Origin: Candidatus Celerinatantimonas neptuna
GTDB taxonomy: Bacteria; Pseudomonadota; Gammaproteobacteria; Enterobacterales; Celerinatantimonadaceae
Assembly (NCBI GenBank): GCA_911810475.1
Contig: OU461276.1
Coordinates: forward strand, 100,823 to 164,822
Reading direction: 5' to 3'
Length of the DNA: 64,000 bases
Part shown: piece by piece, positions 17,955 to 27,552 of the stretch
Position numbering within the stretch: position 1 is the stretch's first letter
How the letters are laid out: the number at the start of each line of letters is the position of its first letter
The notes under the pieces: model-generated
The model's input: the letters and a program-made list of their open reading frames with translations, nothing else
The model's database searches: none
What the model was told of the DNA's origin: nothing
Position numbers and translations under genes: made by a program

Positions 17955-19037
17955 TTATGTCTGAGGCTTCTGTGTTGGTGAAAGAGGTTCTGTTGGCCAG
18001 ACATTAATAACGGCTTTAACAAGAGTCGCAAGCGGAATAGCAAAAAAGACCCCCCAGAACCCCCATAGTCCCCCGAAGAGTAAAACAGCAACAATGATGG
18101 ACAATGGATGCAAATTCACTGCTTCTGAAAATAATAAAGGCACTAACAAGTTACCATCAAGCGTCTGAACAATCGCATAAGCCAGTATTAAATAACCAAA
18201 TGAAGCTGTCGGCCCCCATTGGAATAATGCCACGACGGCAACAGGAATCGTCACCACAGCCGCGCCAATATAAGGAATCAACACAGATAACCCGACAGAA
18301 ACACCTAAAAGTGCAGAATAACGCATTCCCATTAAAAGAAAGACAAGGTAACTGGCTACCCCGACAACGACAATTTCAATCACCTTTCCCCGAATATAAT
18401 TTTGGATCTGATGATTCATCTCTTGCCAGACCTGCCCGGCTAACACTCTGTTTTTTGGCAGATAACGACTGGCCGATTCAATAAGGCGTTTTTTATCACT
18501 GAGCAGAAAAAACAACATGAGTGGAACCAAGAAACAGTAAATAGCTAATGCAGCCAAATTAACTAACGAACTTAATGACGCCTGAACAACGCGCTCCCCC
18601 ATTCCAAGCACTCGTTTTTGAATCGCATCTGAGATCGTATCAACCAATGAACTATCAATAAAATCAGGATATTTTTGAGGTAAAGAATCAAGCCAAACTT
18701 GAGTCTTACTAAACATCACAGGTAACTCACCAACCAGATTGGCCCCCTGACTCCAAACCGTTGGCAACAAACGTAAAATGGCAAAAATCATCAATGCAAT
18801 AAAGACGGCTAATACAACTGTTGTGGCTATCCCCCGCTTCATCCCCATCCGCTCTAACCGGGTAATTGGCCAATCCAACAGATATGCGAGAGTAAGGGCC
18901 ACCAATAACGGGGTCAACAGATGCCCCATGAAATAAAAGCCCAAAAATCCACAGACTAATATCAGAAATAATGCTATTGCATCGGGATCAGAAAATTTAC
19001 GCTGAAACCAATGTTGAATCAGATTAAACATAGACAA
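17955..19037 (-). CDS. perM: PerM / AI-2E family transporter
   Basis: This 360-residue inner-membrane protein belongs to the PerM/YfgO family (UPF0118, AI-2E exporter family). It has about eight membrane helices: two pairs near residues 18-45 and 60-85, one at 155-180, and a cluster from 215 to 335. The motif ALLGVSVGLSVLIPYIGAAV near 240-260 is typical. Its transport substrate is not known with certainty. It is divergent from bepA as in E. coli. The in-frame TTG at 19037 has AAGGAG at eight bases; the ATG at 19031 is the alternative start. Confidence 0.9.
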   Translation of the reverse strand: MSMFNLIQHWFQRKFSDPDAIALFLILVCGFLGFYFMGHLLTPLLVALTLAYLLDWPITRLERMGMKRGIATTVVLAVFIALMIFAILRLLPTVWSQGANLVGELPVMFSKTQVWLDSLPQKYPDFIDSSLVDTISDAIQKRVLGMGERVVQASLSSLVNLAALAIYCFLVPLMLFFLLSDKKRLIESASRYLPKNRVLAGQVWQEMNHQIQNYIRGKVIEIVVVGVASYLVFLLMGMRYSALLGVSVGLSVLIPYIGAAVVTIPVAVVALFQWGPTASFGYLILAYAIVQTLDGNLLVPLLFSEAVNLHPLSIIVAVLLFGGLWGFWGVFFAIPLATLVKAVINVWPTEPLSPTQKPQT

Positions 19038-19482
19038 AGAAAAAACTCCTTATTCGTCATATCCCTAAATATACCGCCTAACATCCTTAAAAAATCATTA
19101 ATCTTTTATGATTGAGCTTTATTCAAAAATACATCTAACCTGAATAAATCCAGGCCCCTAGATTGAACCTGTGCCTGAATCCACCAGGAGCTATTGAACT
19201 TTTGTGATTGAATTTGATTCAAATTAAACGTGTTTTGGGCGCAAAGCAGACGATAAAACTTAGCTGTTTAAGTCAATCAATCGGAGCAAGGCACAAGACG
19301 CGTTTAGATGAACACATAAAGCAGTATTTGCTATACAATCCATCACTAAAAATAAACAGCCCCTATCACCTCAAAATAAAGGAACCTTCATTGCAAAGAT
19401 AGAATAACCATTGTCTGGTTTCTGAGATTTTCGCTATTATTGACTGAATTAAGCAGTTGAACAATGACGAGCGGCATTTATT

Positions 19483-20973
19483 TTGAAAATTTGTTCTAAA
19501 CATTTTCTGGCAAGTCAATATTTTCTCCGACCCCGATTTTTCATTTTTGCCATGACCTTTTTTGTGGCTTTTTCGGCTGATTGTCAAAATCAAAATTCAC
19601 TGCCCGAAATAGGAACTGTAGGTTCACAGGCTCTCACTATCGCTCAGGAAAAACTATATGGGGATGCCTATATCCGGGCCATTCGTGCTTCACTCCCTGT
19701 TGTACAAGACCCAGTCCTTGAAAACTTCATTAATTTGCTAGGACATAAACTCGTCTCTCATGCCGAGAACGTTCGTCTTCCATTTCACTTCTTTCTCATC
19801 CGCAATCCCAGCATTAATGCTGCCGCTTTTCTGGGAGGATATATTAAAGTTCACACAGGATTATTTCTCTATGCCCATACAGAGAGTGAATTAGCAGCTG
19901 TTCTGGCTCACGAAATATCTCATGTCACTCAACGACATATAGCCAGAAGCCTGGAAAATACGGCGGAAAACAATCATTTGACCGTTGCAAGCCTTATCGG
20001 CTCCGTTCTTTTGACAATAGCAAACCCTATGGCAGGAATTGCGGCTATGCAAACTTCTCTGGCCGCCAGTATTCAGGGTAAAATTAATTTCACACGGCAA
20101 AACGAACGAGAAGCGGATCGCATCGGCATGCAAGTTTTATATCGTTCAGGATTTAATCCGAATGCCATGGCAACATTTTTTAGCCGATTAGCAGCCAAAT
20201 ATCGCTATGCCAGTACCCCCCCAGCGATGCTCGTCGATCACCCTCTCACTCCTCAACGTATCGCTGATGCCCAGGCCAGAGCAAATCAGTACCCGCATCG
20301 ATATATCGCCCCTAATCTCGATTTTCAATTCGCTAAAGCACGTGTGACAGTCCGGTTTGGAACAATGGACGCCGAACAGGCGTATAGTGAATATGAACAA
20401 CAACTTAAAACTAAAAATTATGTGCTAAAAGATGCAGCGCTATATGGTAAAGCACTTGCTTTATTCGCACAAAAAAACTACCACAAGTCTCAGGCTATTA
20501 TCAGCCGATTACATGAAAGACATCCACAAAATATGTTTATTCTGGATACACAATCTGATATTTATCTGGCGTTAAAACAAAACAAACGAGCCATTAAAAT
20601 GTTGACCAATGCATATACCCGTTACCCGGATAGTTACGTGGTTATCATGAACCTGGCCGCGGCTTACCAGGCATCAAAATTATATGCAAAAGAGTCTAAA
20701 TTACTTGATATCTACTTACGGGACCACCATTCAAGCACATTAGGCTGGCAAACATTAACCGAAGCCTATCAACATCAGCAGTTAAATGGAAAAGCAAAAG
20801 CCGCTCTGGCAGAATATTTTGCATTGAAAGGTCAATACCATCAAGCTATCGGTGAATTACAAAGCGCTGAAAAACTCATTGCCAACAAGCTTGAAAAAGC
20901 AAGACTTAAAGCCCGGATTAATCAATTCAAAGCAGCACAAAAACAACTGGATAAATTACAAAATCAGTACTAA
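19483..20973 (+). CDS. bepA: Periplasmic metalloprotease/chaperone BepA
   Basis: BepA is an M48-family periplasmic zinc protease with a TPR domain that helps assemble LptD and clears stalled outer-membrane proteins. The zinc motif HEISH is in AVLAHEISHVTQRHIAR near residues 140-155, and the third ligand region NEREADRIGMQVL is near 207-219. The C-terminal half (about 300-496) is a TPR array. The best in-frame start is TTG at 19483, which gives 496 residues (E. coli 487) with a signal-like hydrophobic stretch at about 20-35; I see no strong ribosome-binding site. It is divergent from perM and followed by the ArsC-like gene, the E. coli order. Confidence 0.93.
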   Translation: MKICSKHFLASQYFLRPRFFIFAMTFFVAFSADCQNQNSLPEIGTVGSQALTIAQEKLYGDAYIRAIRASLPVVQDPVLENFINLLGHKLVSHAENVRLPFHFFLIRNPSINAAAFLGGYIKVHTGLFLYAHTESELAAVLAHEISHVTQRHIARSLENTAENNHLTVASLIGSVLLTIANPMAGIAAMQTSLAASIQGKINFTRQNEREADRIGMQVLYRSGFNPNAMATFFSRLAAKYRYASTPPAMLVDHPLTPQRIADAQARANQYPHRYIAPNLDFQFAKARVTVRFGTMDAEQAYSEYEQQLKTKNYVLKDAALYGKALALFAQKNYHKSQAIISRLHERHPQNMFILDTQSDIYLALKQNKRAIKMLTNAYTRYPDSYVVIMNLAAAYQASKLYAKESKLLDIYLRDHHSSTLGWQTLTEAYQHQQLNGKAKAALAEYFALKGQYHQAIGELQSAEKLIANKLEKARLKARINQFKAAQKQLDKLQNQY

Positions 20974-21113
20974 TGCTTGTCTATCTTTGATGGCAGTTTT
21001 TACAATTACAGCTGTTGCTGTCTATTTATTATTTTTTTCAGAATGCTAAGCTCAACCGTAATCATGAAAATATTCTTATTCAAAGTTAAGATAGCAAGTT
21101 TAAAGGCAACTCT

Positions 21114-21464
21114 ATGACCGATATCGTGATCTATCATAATCCCCGCTGTTCAAAAAGCCGCTCTACTCTCACTCTGCTAGAGGACAAAGGGATCAAACCA
21201 ACTATCATTGAATATCTTAAAACGCCACCAACACCAGAAACGCTAAAAAGTATCCTGCAGAAATTAGATTTAACAGCTTTTGAACTATTAAGACGTAATG
21301 AAGCAGTTTATAAAGAATTAGATCTAGCCAACAAAACATTAAGTGAAGAACAACTTATCCATATCATGGCTGAAAACCCTAAATTGATTGAACGCCCGAT
21401 TATAGTGAATGGAGAAAAAGCAGCTATAGGACGGCCACCTGAAAATGTTCTCAAAATTTTATAA
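21114..21464 (+). CDS. arsC: ArsC/YfgD-like glutaredoxin-type reductase
   Basis: This 116-residue cytosolic protein has the ArsC thioredoxin-like fold. The redox cysteine lies in YHNPRCSKSRSTLTLLE (residues 7-23), and the anion-binding arginine region RPIIVNGEKAAIGRPPE lies near the C-terminus. Family members reduce arsenate with glutaredoxin. The bepA-linked version corresponds to E. coli YfgD, whose substrate is less certain. It follows bepA by about 140 bases and is ended by a hairpin terminator. No ars operon genes are near, so an arsenate role is not supported by context. Confidence 0.88.
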   Translation: MTDIVIYHNPRCSKSRSTLTLLEDKGIKPTIIEYLKTPPTPETLKSILQKLDLTAFELLRRNEAVYKELDLANKTLSEEQLIHIMAENPKLIERPIIVNGEKAAIGRPPENVLKIL

Positions 21465-21476
21465 CCTGAAGAATCC

Positions 21477-21500
21477 AAGGGCCCAAAGGCTCTTATTTTA
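21477..21500 (+). terminator. Probable terminator of the ArsC-like gene
   Basis: AAGGGCC (21477-21483) pairs with GGCTCTT (21488-21494), including one G-U pair, around loop CAAA. ATTTTA follows. It lies 13 bases after the stop codon. Confidence 0.6.
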
Positions 21501-21641
21501 GGGGAGTAGTTTTTGCAGATTTTTGCTGTTTATTTAAGTAAGAATAATCCTGTGCCGTACAGCCATCTTCACCAATCAGGATCTGACAACAAACGAATGA
21601 ACAGCAAGCTCTGCCCTATAAGCGCGTTAAACGACAAATGA

Positions 21642-22346
21642 TCACAGTGCTAGCGTTTCTTTTACAAAAGGCACCGTTAATTTTCGTTGTTCTGTAATTG
21701 AGGCCTTATCCAAACGATCCAATGTTGTAAGCAATGTTGGCATATCCCGGGATATTCGTTTAATTAAGAAACGAGCAACTTCTAAAGGCATCCGTAATCC
21801 TCTCAGTTCAGCTCGAAGTTGCAGGGCGCTCAATTTCTGCGAATCATCTAATTCGGCAAGTTTATATGTCAAACCCCAACTCAGTCTGGATGCCAGATCA
21901 GGTAAACACCAATTGAGCTGATTCGCAGGTGCACTTGACGTCACAATAAGACGAGTCGCATCAGCCAGTTCTTTCCGTCGATTATAAAAATCAAAAATCG
22001 CCGTTTCCCAAGCTTTATCTCCGGCAACCGCATCGATATTATCCATGCAGACTAACGCCATCGACTCAAGGCCATCCAGATACTCAGGAGTCATCATCGA
22101 ATGCATATTTAAAGGAAGATAAGCCGTTGCTGCATCACTACCATCCATTTCTGCACAACAGGCATGCATTAAATGAGAACGCCCAGATCCAGGTGTGCCC
22201 CATATGTAAAATAACCTCTCTCCCTGATCAAGGGCAAAATTCCTTAGCTCAGCCAGAAGTTGAGTATTATCACCAGCATAAAAGCTGGCAAATGTTTCGT
22301 CATCCGGCAAATGAACCGGCAATGATAGTTGAGGCGATCTAGTCAA
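21642..22346 (-). CDS. hda: DnaA regulatory inactivator Hda
   Basis: Hda is a DnaA-related AAA+ protein. With the beta clamp it stimulates ATP hydrolysis by DnaA after initiation and so prevents re-initiation. The 234-residue protein starts with the clamp-binding motif QLSLPVHLPDDETF (residues 6-19). The Walker A region is WGTPGSGRSHLMHA near 49-62, the sensor VTSSAPANQL near 135-144, and box VII/sensor II motifs lie in the C-terminal helical part. The start is TTG 22346, matched by the E. coli Hda N-terminus, which also aligns from its first residue; a strong ribosome-binding site is not seen. It follows the DUF2066 gene, as in Vibrio. Confidence 0.93.
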   Translation of the reverse strand: MTRSPQLSLPVHLPDDETFASFYAGDNTQLLAELRNFALDQGERLFYIWGTPGSGRSHLMHACCAEMDGSDAATAYLPLNMHSMMTPEYLDGLESMALVCMDNIDAVAGDKAWETAIFDFYNRRKELADATRLIVTSSAPANQLNWCLPDLASRLSWGLTYKLAELDDSQKLSALQLRAELRGLRMPLEVARFLIKRISRDMPTLLTTLDRLDKASITEQRKLTVPFVKETLAL

Positions 22347-22411
22347 CAGATATTTTAAATCCTGAAAAATAAGCGCTGATTATAACAGTTAACCTTTCAT
22401 AAGAAAATCCG

Positions 22412-23425
22412 CTATTGGCGTTGATATAGGTAAGGATCGTGAGCATCTGCCTGATAAGTCGGGTTGAGATTTAATGCAGCCTGAAGATCTTTCCATTGCC
22501 CCATCAGGCGGATATCAAAAGTATATTGGTTATTATCAACATATGAGAGTTCAATAGAGGCAACACTTGGCTGGCCAGATAAGAATTTTTCAACACGATA
22601 ATATTCCCGGAAATTATCCAAATGCGTAAACGTTAATTTTATCTGCCCTCCGGGTTTCACCGAACGCACAACAGCAAAGTGAGCGGCTAAATCACTAGCG
22701 ACCTGCTGGAACATCTGCAAGTCAAGATTTGCAACCGACGGTCCATTGAACTGCCCCTGCCCTAAAACCTGATTTGAGCGCAGATCAAGCAAATGCCAAC
22801 TTAATCCTGTACCTAAATTATCGTCACTATACTGTTTTACAACAAGAGCTGTATCAGCTTGATAACGTTGGCTTGCTTTAATAATCGGCTGATCAAAATT
22901 CCCCCATACATCGGTTGTTGAAACAGCCATAGAATCACGCAAGTCCATAATAGGAAATATAACAGGCAATGCTAAATTTTGAGCTATTTGATGCAGCTGC
23001 TGCGCATGATCGCTCCCATCTGCGACAAAATTCTGCTGACTATTCTGTTCACTCACATACCAAATTAATGTAAGGGGTCTTAAATCTCCCCAAAATCTCT
23101 GCCCCGCTTGTGTTAAAACCGACTCAACCTGACTACGGTTAAATACAATAGACAACCATCGCTTACCATCTCGTTGTTGATAGGCATACTGTTGCATATA
23201 ACCGCCAGCACGACTTTCAGCCTTTGCAACAATGGGATTAGACAGCGCCTGACTTCCACCTGTAACCCGCACTATCATCTGATCAAAGGCACTTTTTTGA
23301 TCGGCACCCAATTGCCCATTAGCGGGGACAGAAAGTTGATAGGGATCGACCTTTTGAACAGCAAATGCCATATGCCAACTGCATAAACCCAGCAGTAAAA
23401 TCAAAATATATCTACATGTTGGCAT
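22412..23425 (-). CDS. DUF2066 domain exported protein
   Basis: This 337-residue protein matches the DUF2066 family found beside hda in Vibrio and relatives; its function is not known. It begins with a signal peptide (RYILILLLGLCSWHMAFA) and is probably periplasmic. The N-terminal part carries the typical DQMIVRVTGG and RFWGDLRPLTLIWYV. I chose ATG 23425, which has AGGGGG upstream, over the in-frame TTG at 23443. It lies between upp and hda on the same strand, the place where E. coli has the uracil permease gene uraA. Confidence 0.82.
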   Translation of the reverse strand: MPTCRYILILLLGLCSWHMAFAVQKVDPYQLSVPANGQLGADQKSAFDQMIVRVTGGSQALSNPIVAKAESRAGGYMQQYAYQQRDGKRWLSIVFNRSQVESVLTQAGQRFWGDLRPLTLIWYVSEQNSQQNFVADGSDHAQQLHQIAQNLALPVIFPIMDLRDSMAVSTTDVWGNFDQPIIKASQRYQADTALVVKQYSDDNLGTGLSWHLLDLRSNQVLGQGQFNGPSVANLDLQMFQQVASDLAAHFAVVRSVKPGGQIKLTFTHLDNFREYYRVEKFLSGQPSVASIELSYVDNNQYTFDIRLMGQWKDLQAALNLNPTYQADAHDPYLYQRQ

Positions 23426-23463
23426 ACGACGCCACCCCCTCAAAATTTAACGATATAATTAAG

Positions 23464-24090
23464 CTACTTCGTACCGAAGATTTTATCGCCGGCATCACCG
23501 AGTCCCGGCATAATATATCCTTGTTCATTAAGTCCATCATCAATAGATGCAGTATATAGTTCAAGATCCGGATGCGCCTGTTCCAACGCTTTTAAACCTT
23601 CGGGAGCTGCCACCAGAACTAATACTTTAATATTTTTACAACCTTTTTTCTTAAGAAGATCAACCGTTGCTATCATCGACCCTCCCGTTGCAAGCATTGG
23701 ATCGACAACAAGAGCTAGACGTTCATCAATTTGTCCAACCAATTTTTCAAAATAAGGAACAGGTTCTAACGTCTGCTCATCACGATAAATACCAACAACA
23801 CTGACTTTCGCTGAAGGCATGTGCTCCAATACCCCATCCATCATGCCAATTCCAGCCCGTAGAATAGGAACAACAGTTGCCTTTTTCCCTTTGATTTGCT
23901 CGACTGTGACAGGGCCTGCCCACCCATCAATGGTGACATTTTCCATCTCTAAATCGGAAGTCGCCTCATATGTCAACAAGCTGGAAACTTCCTTAGCTAA
24001 TTCCCGAAAACGCTTCGTACTAATATCCGCTTCGCGAATCAACCCCAATTTATGACGAATCAATGGATGCTTAACCTCAATGACTTTCAT
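23464..24090 (-). CDS. upp: Uracil phosphoribosyltransferase
   Basis: Upp makes UMP from uracil and PRPP in pyrimidine salvage. The protein is 208 residues, identical in length to E. coli Upp, and starts [19 protein letters not shown]. The PRPP-binding loop is [19 protein letters not shown] near residues 128-146. The uracil-binding C-terminal region [18 protein letters not shown] is intact. It is divergent from purMN across a 156-base gap, as in E. coli. No uraA homologue is adjacent. Confidence 0.98.
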   Translation of the reverse strand: MKVIEVKHPLIRHKLGLIREADISTKRFRELAKEVSSLLTYEATSDLEMENVTIDGWAGPVTVEQIKGKKATVVPILRAGIGMMDGVLEHMPSAKVSVVGIYRDEQTLEPVPYFEKLVGQIDERLALVVDPMLATGGSMIATVDLLKKKGCKNIKVLVLVAAPEGLKALEQAHPDLELYTASIDDGLNEQGYIMPGLGDAGDKIFGTK

Positions 24091-24246
24091 CCGAGCTCCC
24101 TATTTCCATTATAAACGAATGTGAATCTTCACTAATTTTACAGAAAATCAGGAAAATGTCGCTGTTAATCAGCATCCTCTGTTCGAGCACCTCTAACACT
24201 GATAGAATAACGCTGTTATTTCACCTTATAGCAGCAAGGTAATTTT

Positions 24247-25287
24247 GTGAGCAAACAAACTTCCCCATTAAGTTACAAAGATGCTGGCGTCGATATCGAT
24301 GCAGGCAATGCTCTGGTTAATCGCATTAAAAGCATCGTTAAAAAAACACAACGTCCGGAAGTCCTTGGCGGTTTAGGCGGATTTGGTGCACTCTGTCAAA
24401 TCCCAACGGGTTATAAAGAACCCATCTTAGTCGCAGGAACCGATGGTGTTGGAACGAAATTACGTTTAGCCATGGATCTGAAAAAACACGATACGATTGG
24501 TGTCGATCTAGTCGCCATGTCGGTCAACGATCTCATTGTGCAAGGTGCAGAGCCACTATTTTTCTTAGATTATTATGCAACAGGTAAGCTCGATGTAGAT
24601 ACAGCAGCAGAAGTTGTCACAGGAATTGCCGATGGCTGTAAACAGTCTGGCTGTGCGTTAATCGGTGGTGAAACAGCAGAAATGCCTGGCATGTATCATG
24701 GCGAAGATTATGATCTGGCTGGTTTCTGTGTAGGCGTCGTTGAAAAATCAAAAGTCATCGATGGTTTAAAAGTTGATGCCGGAGATGCGCTGATTGCCAT
24801 TGCATCCAGTGGCCCTCATTCAAACGGCTATTCTTTAATCCGTAAGATCATTGAAGTTTCTGGCGAAGATCCCCAACAATCATTTGGCCAAACAACATTA
24901 GGTGGCGCATTACTTACTCCGACAAGGATCTACGTAAAGGCTATTTTAGAACTTCTCAAGCAAGTCGATGTACATGCTATTTCTCATATTACCGGTGGCG
25001 GTTTCTGGGAAAATATTCCACGTGTTTTACCAGAGAATTGCCAGGCAGTCATCGATGAATCAAGCTGGGAATGGCCTGAAATATTCAAATGGCTCAAACA
25101 CCATGGCAACATTGAACACGAAGAGATGTATCGAACATTCAATTGCGGTGTAGGGATAGTTATTGCACTGCCCGAATCAGCTGTCCAGCAAGCCATTGAA
25201 ATTTTGCAACATGCAGGCGAACAGGCTTGGCAAATAGGGGAAATTAAATCCGCATCAACAGGCGAGGCGCAAGTTGTCATCCGTTGA
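24247..25287 (+). CDS. purM: Phosphoribosylaminoimidazole synthetase (AIR synthase)
   Basis: PurM closes the imidazole ring, converting FGAM to AIR with ATP in de novo purine synthesis. The protein is 346 residues. Family motifs are seen: [16 protein letters not shown] (residues 9-24), [15 protein letters not shown] near 60-74, the ATP-binding [20 protein letters not shown] near 90-109 and [16 protein letters not shown] near 245-260. The start is GTG 24247, with AAGG eight bases upstream. It overlaps or abuts purN, so the two are translationally coupled. I did not find a clear PurR operator in the upstream gap. Confidence 0.97.
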   Translation: MSKQTSPLSYKDAGVDIDAGNALVNRIKSIVKKTQRPEVLGGLGGFGALCQIPTGYKEPILVAGTDGVGTKLRLAMDLKKHDTIGVDLVAMSVNDLIVQGAEPLFFLDYYATGKLDVDTAAEVVTGIADGCKQSGCALIGGETAEMPGMYHGEDYDLAGFCVGVVEKSKVIDGLKVDAGDALIAIASSGPHSNGYSLIRKIIEVSGEDPQQSFGQTTLGGALLTPTRIYVKAILELLKQVDVHAISHITGGGFWENIPRVLPENCQAVIDESSWEWPEIFKWLKHHGNIEHEEMYRTFNCGVGIVIALPESAVQQAIEILQHAGEQAWQIGEIKSASTGEAQVVIR

Positions 25288-25939
25288 CCCAATGCCTTTC
25301 AAACGTATTGCCGTGCTCATATCTGGGCACGGTAGTAATCTTCAGGCAATTATAGATGCTTGTCATCATCAGCATATCAATGGAGAAATTGCAGTTGTCG
25401 TAAGCAATATTCCTCATGCGTATGGTTTAACCCGCGCAGCTGAAGCTGGCATCGATACGGCCCTGTTAACAACGCAAGAATACCCTGAAAGAACCGAATT
25501 TGATAAAGCTCTGCACGAACTACTCTGTGACTATGATGTCGACCTAGTCGTCCTTGCCGGATTCATGAGGATACTCACCCCGGAGTTTGTAGATGCCTTT
25601 AAAGGTAAAATGCTCAACATTCATCCATCATTACTACCCAAGTATCCAGGTTTACACACTCATCAAAGAGCACTGGATCAAGGCGATCGAGAACATGGAT
25701 GCACAGTTCATTTTGTGACTAGCGAATTGGATTCAGGGCCAACGATTTTGCAAGCAAAGGTTCCAATCTATACAAATGACACAGCTGAATTTATTGCGGC
25801 CCGAGTCAATCAACAAGAAATTCAGGTTTACCCTTTGGTTGTACAATGGTTCTGCGAAAACCGGTTAGAAATGAAGCAGGGCCATGCCTGGCTCGATGGT
25901 CAAAAGCTGGGAACATATGGATATGCTAACGACCAATAG
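25274..25939 (+). CDS. purN: Phosphoribosylglycinamide formyltransferase 1
   Basis: PurN transfers the formyl group of 10-formyltetrahydrofolate to GAR in purine synthesis. Motifs: [14 protein letters not shown] near the N-terminus, [16 protein letters not shown], then [18 protein letters not shown] with the catalytic Asn-His pair, and [20 protein letters not shown] holding the catalytic Asp. Two starts are possible. TTG 25274 has GAGG six bases upstream and overlaps purM by 14 bases. ATG 25292 sits just after the purM stop without its own site and gives 215 residues, nearer the E. coli length. I list the longer form. Confidence 0.95.
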   Translation: MSSVDPMPFKRIAVLISGHGSNLQAIIDACHHQHINGEIAVVVSNIPHAYGLTRAAEAGIDTALLTTQEYPERTEFDKALHELLCDYDVDLVVLAGFMRILTPEFVDAFKGKMLNIHPSLLPKYPGLHTHQRALDQGDREHGCTVHFVTSELDSGPTILQAKVPIYTNDTAEFIAARVNQQEIQVYPLVVQWFCENRLEMKQGHAWLDGQKLGTYGYANDQ

Positions 25940-25990
25940 GCAAAACATAGCCTGTTGATGCCATCCCACTTATACCCCATAACAATGCAC

Positions 25991-26024
25991 AGCGCCTGAA
26001 AATCATAAAATATGCTCAGGCGCT
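25991..26024. terminator. Hairpin between purN and yafJ
   Basis: AGCGCCTGA (25991-25999) pairs with TCAGGCGCT (26016-26024) across a 16-base loop. It lies between two convergent genes and could end either transcript, but no T run follows on either strand, so the role is uncertain. Confidence 0.4.
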
Positions 26025-26037
26025 TCACAGGCATACA

Positions 26038-26823
26038 TCAATTAATACCAGTTTTACTCATACACAATTCACCAGAATGGAATAGCGCAAAATCTCCAGG
26101 AGCCATTTTTTGCCAGTTTTCGTTACACGTGAGTGGCTGTGTTGCAATAACAGTTACAACGTCATTTGGTGTTGTTTCAGACTGAAAATCGACTGTTACA
26201 TCAGCATCCTGCAACCTTGCCTGTCCAAAAGGAGCCCGCCGGGTAATCCAATGCAAGTTGTTCGAACAAAACGCCATAACATACTCACCGTTACTTAATA
26301 ACATATTGAAAACGCCTAACTGGCGTAATTGCTCTGCTAATGTCGCAACGAATGCAAAAACATCTTTTAGTGAATCAGGAGCGGATACATAACGTCGACG
26401 AAGTTGCTCAAGTATCCAACAGAACGCATGTTCACTATCCGTTTGGCCAATCGGACAATAAAATCCTGTATCAAACTCAAGATAATCTTTCAATTGACCA
26501 TTATGGGCATATGTCCAGTTTTGTCCCCATAATTCCCGGGTAAATGGGTGAGTATTTTCTAAACTAACCCCCCCCCGATTGGCCTGGCGAATATGGCTTA
26601 TCACAGCACAACTTTTTATTGGATATCCTAAAACCATCTTAGCAATCTCAGACTCTGCACTCGGAGCAGGATCTTTAAAGCTACGGCAGCCTTTCCCTTC
26701 ATAAAAAGTAATTCCCCAACCATCGGTATGAGGTCCTGTATGTCCACCCCGCTGAACCAGCCCGGTAAATGAAAAACAAATATCCGTGGGTACATTGGCA
26801 CTCATGCCCAATAATTCACACAT
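26038..26823 (-). CDS. yafJ: Class II glutamine amidotransferase YafJ
   Basis: This 261-residue protein is a stand-alone N-terminal-nucleophile glutamine amidotransferase of the YafJ type. Such enzymes use Cys2, exposed after Met removal, to split an amide. The N-terminus MCELLGMSANVPTDICFSFT is nearly identical to E. coli YafJ. TFYEGKG, SHIRQANRGGVSLENTHPFT and YAHNGQL are the amidotransferase motifs. I choose the second of two adjacent ATG codons (26823) so that Cys follows Met directly. It follows gmhA by about 20 bases, as in E. coli. The physiological substrate is not established. Confidence 0.93.
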   Translation of the reverse strand: MCELLGMSANVPTDICFSFTGLVQRGGHTGPHTDGWGITFYEGKGCRSFKDPAPSAESEIAKMVLGYPIKSCAVISHIRQANRGGVSLENTHPFTRELWGQNWTYAHNGQLKDYLEFDTGFYCPIGQTDSEHAFCWILEQLRRRYVSAPDSLKDVFAFVATLAEQLRQLGVFNMLLSNGEYVMAFCSNNLHWITRRAPFGQARLQDADVTVDFQSETTPNDVVTVIATQPLTCNENWQKMAPGDFALFHSGELCMSKTGIN

Positions 26824-26844
26824 CACAATCTACCTTGTTCAAAT

Positions 26845-27426
26845 TCAATCAGCAGCCATTTGCAGTTCTATTAATTGAATTAAGATATGAATCACTTTAA
26901 TGTGAATTTCCTGTATACGATCGGCATATCCAAAGTGTTTCACACAAATCTCACAATCTGCCATACCAGCCATCTTCCCGGCATCTTTCCCGGTAAGGAT
27001 AATCACTTTCATGCCTTGTTTGTGGGCACACTCTATCGCTTTTAGTATATTTGCAGAATTACCACTGGTACTGATCCCCAGTAAAACATCCCCTGATTTA
27101 CCTAACCCTTCGATATAACGGGAAAATATGTCATTAAAGCCATAGTCGTTACCGACACAGGAAATATGGCTAGGATCAGAAATAGCAATGGCTGGATACG
27201 CCGGACGATTATCACGATATCGCCCGGTTAGCTCTTCAGCAAAATGCATCGCATCGCAATGGGAACCACCATTACCACAAGAGATAACCTTTCCACCATT
27301 CTTAAAACTGGTAGTAATCAGTTTAGCTGCATTTTCAATGGATTGGATGTTGGCTGAATCCGCAATAAACTTATCAAGGACATCAGCAGCTTGCTTAAGC
27401 TCAGAAACAATCAATTCACTACTCAT
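26845..27426 (-). CDS. gmhA: Sedoheptulose-7-phosphate isomerase
   Basis: GmhA (LpcA) converts sedoheptulose 7-phosphate to D-glycero-D-manno-heptose 7-phosphate, the first step to the ADP-heptose of lipopolysaccharide core. The protein is 193 residues (E. coli 192). Its SIS-domain motifs are intact: [20 protein letters not shown] near residues 49-68, [17 protein letters not shown] near 116-132 and [17 protein letters not shown] near the C-terminus, with the catalytic Glu and His. It is followed by yafJ. Confidence 0.97.
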   Translation of the reverse strand: MSSELIVSELKQAADVLDKFIADSANIQSIENAAKLITTSFKNGGKVISCGNGGSHCDAMHFAEELTGRYRDNRPAYPAIAISDPSHISCVGNDYGFNDIFSRYIEGLGKSGDVLLGISTSGNSANILKAIECAHKQGMKVIILTGKDAGKMAGMADCEICVKHFGYADRIQEIHIKVIHILIQLIELQMAAD

Positions 27427-27515
27427 AAAAATCCCGTATGTTTTATTTATATCAACGAATTATCATTGACTAACTATACTGGATTTTTACGATTCACTCA
27501 TCAATATCATCATTG

Positions 27516-27535
27516 TTGAGAGCAATGCCTCTCAA
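27516..27535. terminator. Small hairpin past the CsgD-like gene
   Basis: TTGAGAG (27516-27522) and CTCTCAA (27529-27535) form a perfect 7-bp stem with a 6-base loop, 18 bases past the stop of the minus-strand regulator. No T run follows, so termination here is only a guess. Confidence 0.3.
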
Positions 27536-27552
27536 TTTCAGAATTAATGAGA

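Noticed and set aside
19208..19402. 64-residue plus-strand frame between perM and bepA
   Set aside because: No ribosome-binding site, no recognisable family, and it lies in the promoter region of bepA.
24091..24246. PurR operator upstream of purM or purL
   Set aside because: I searched by eye for the ACGCAAACGTTTGCGT-type palindrome and found nothing close enough in either promoter region.
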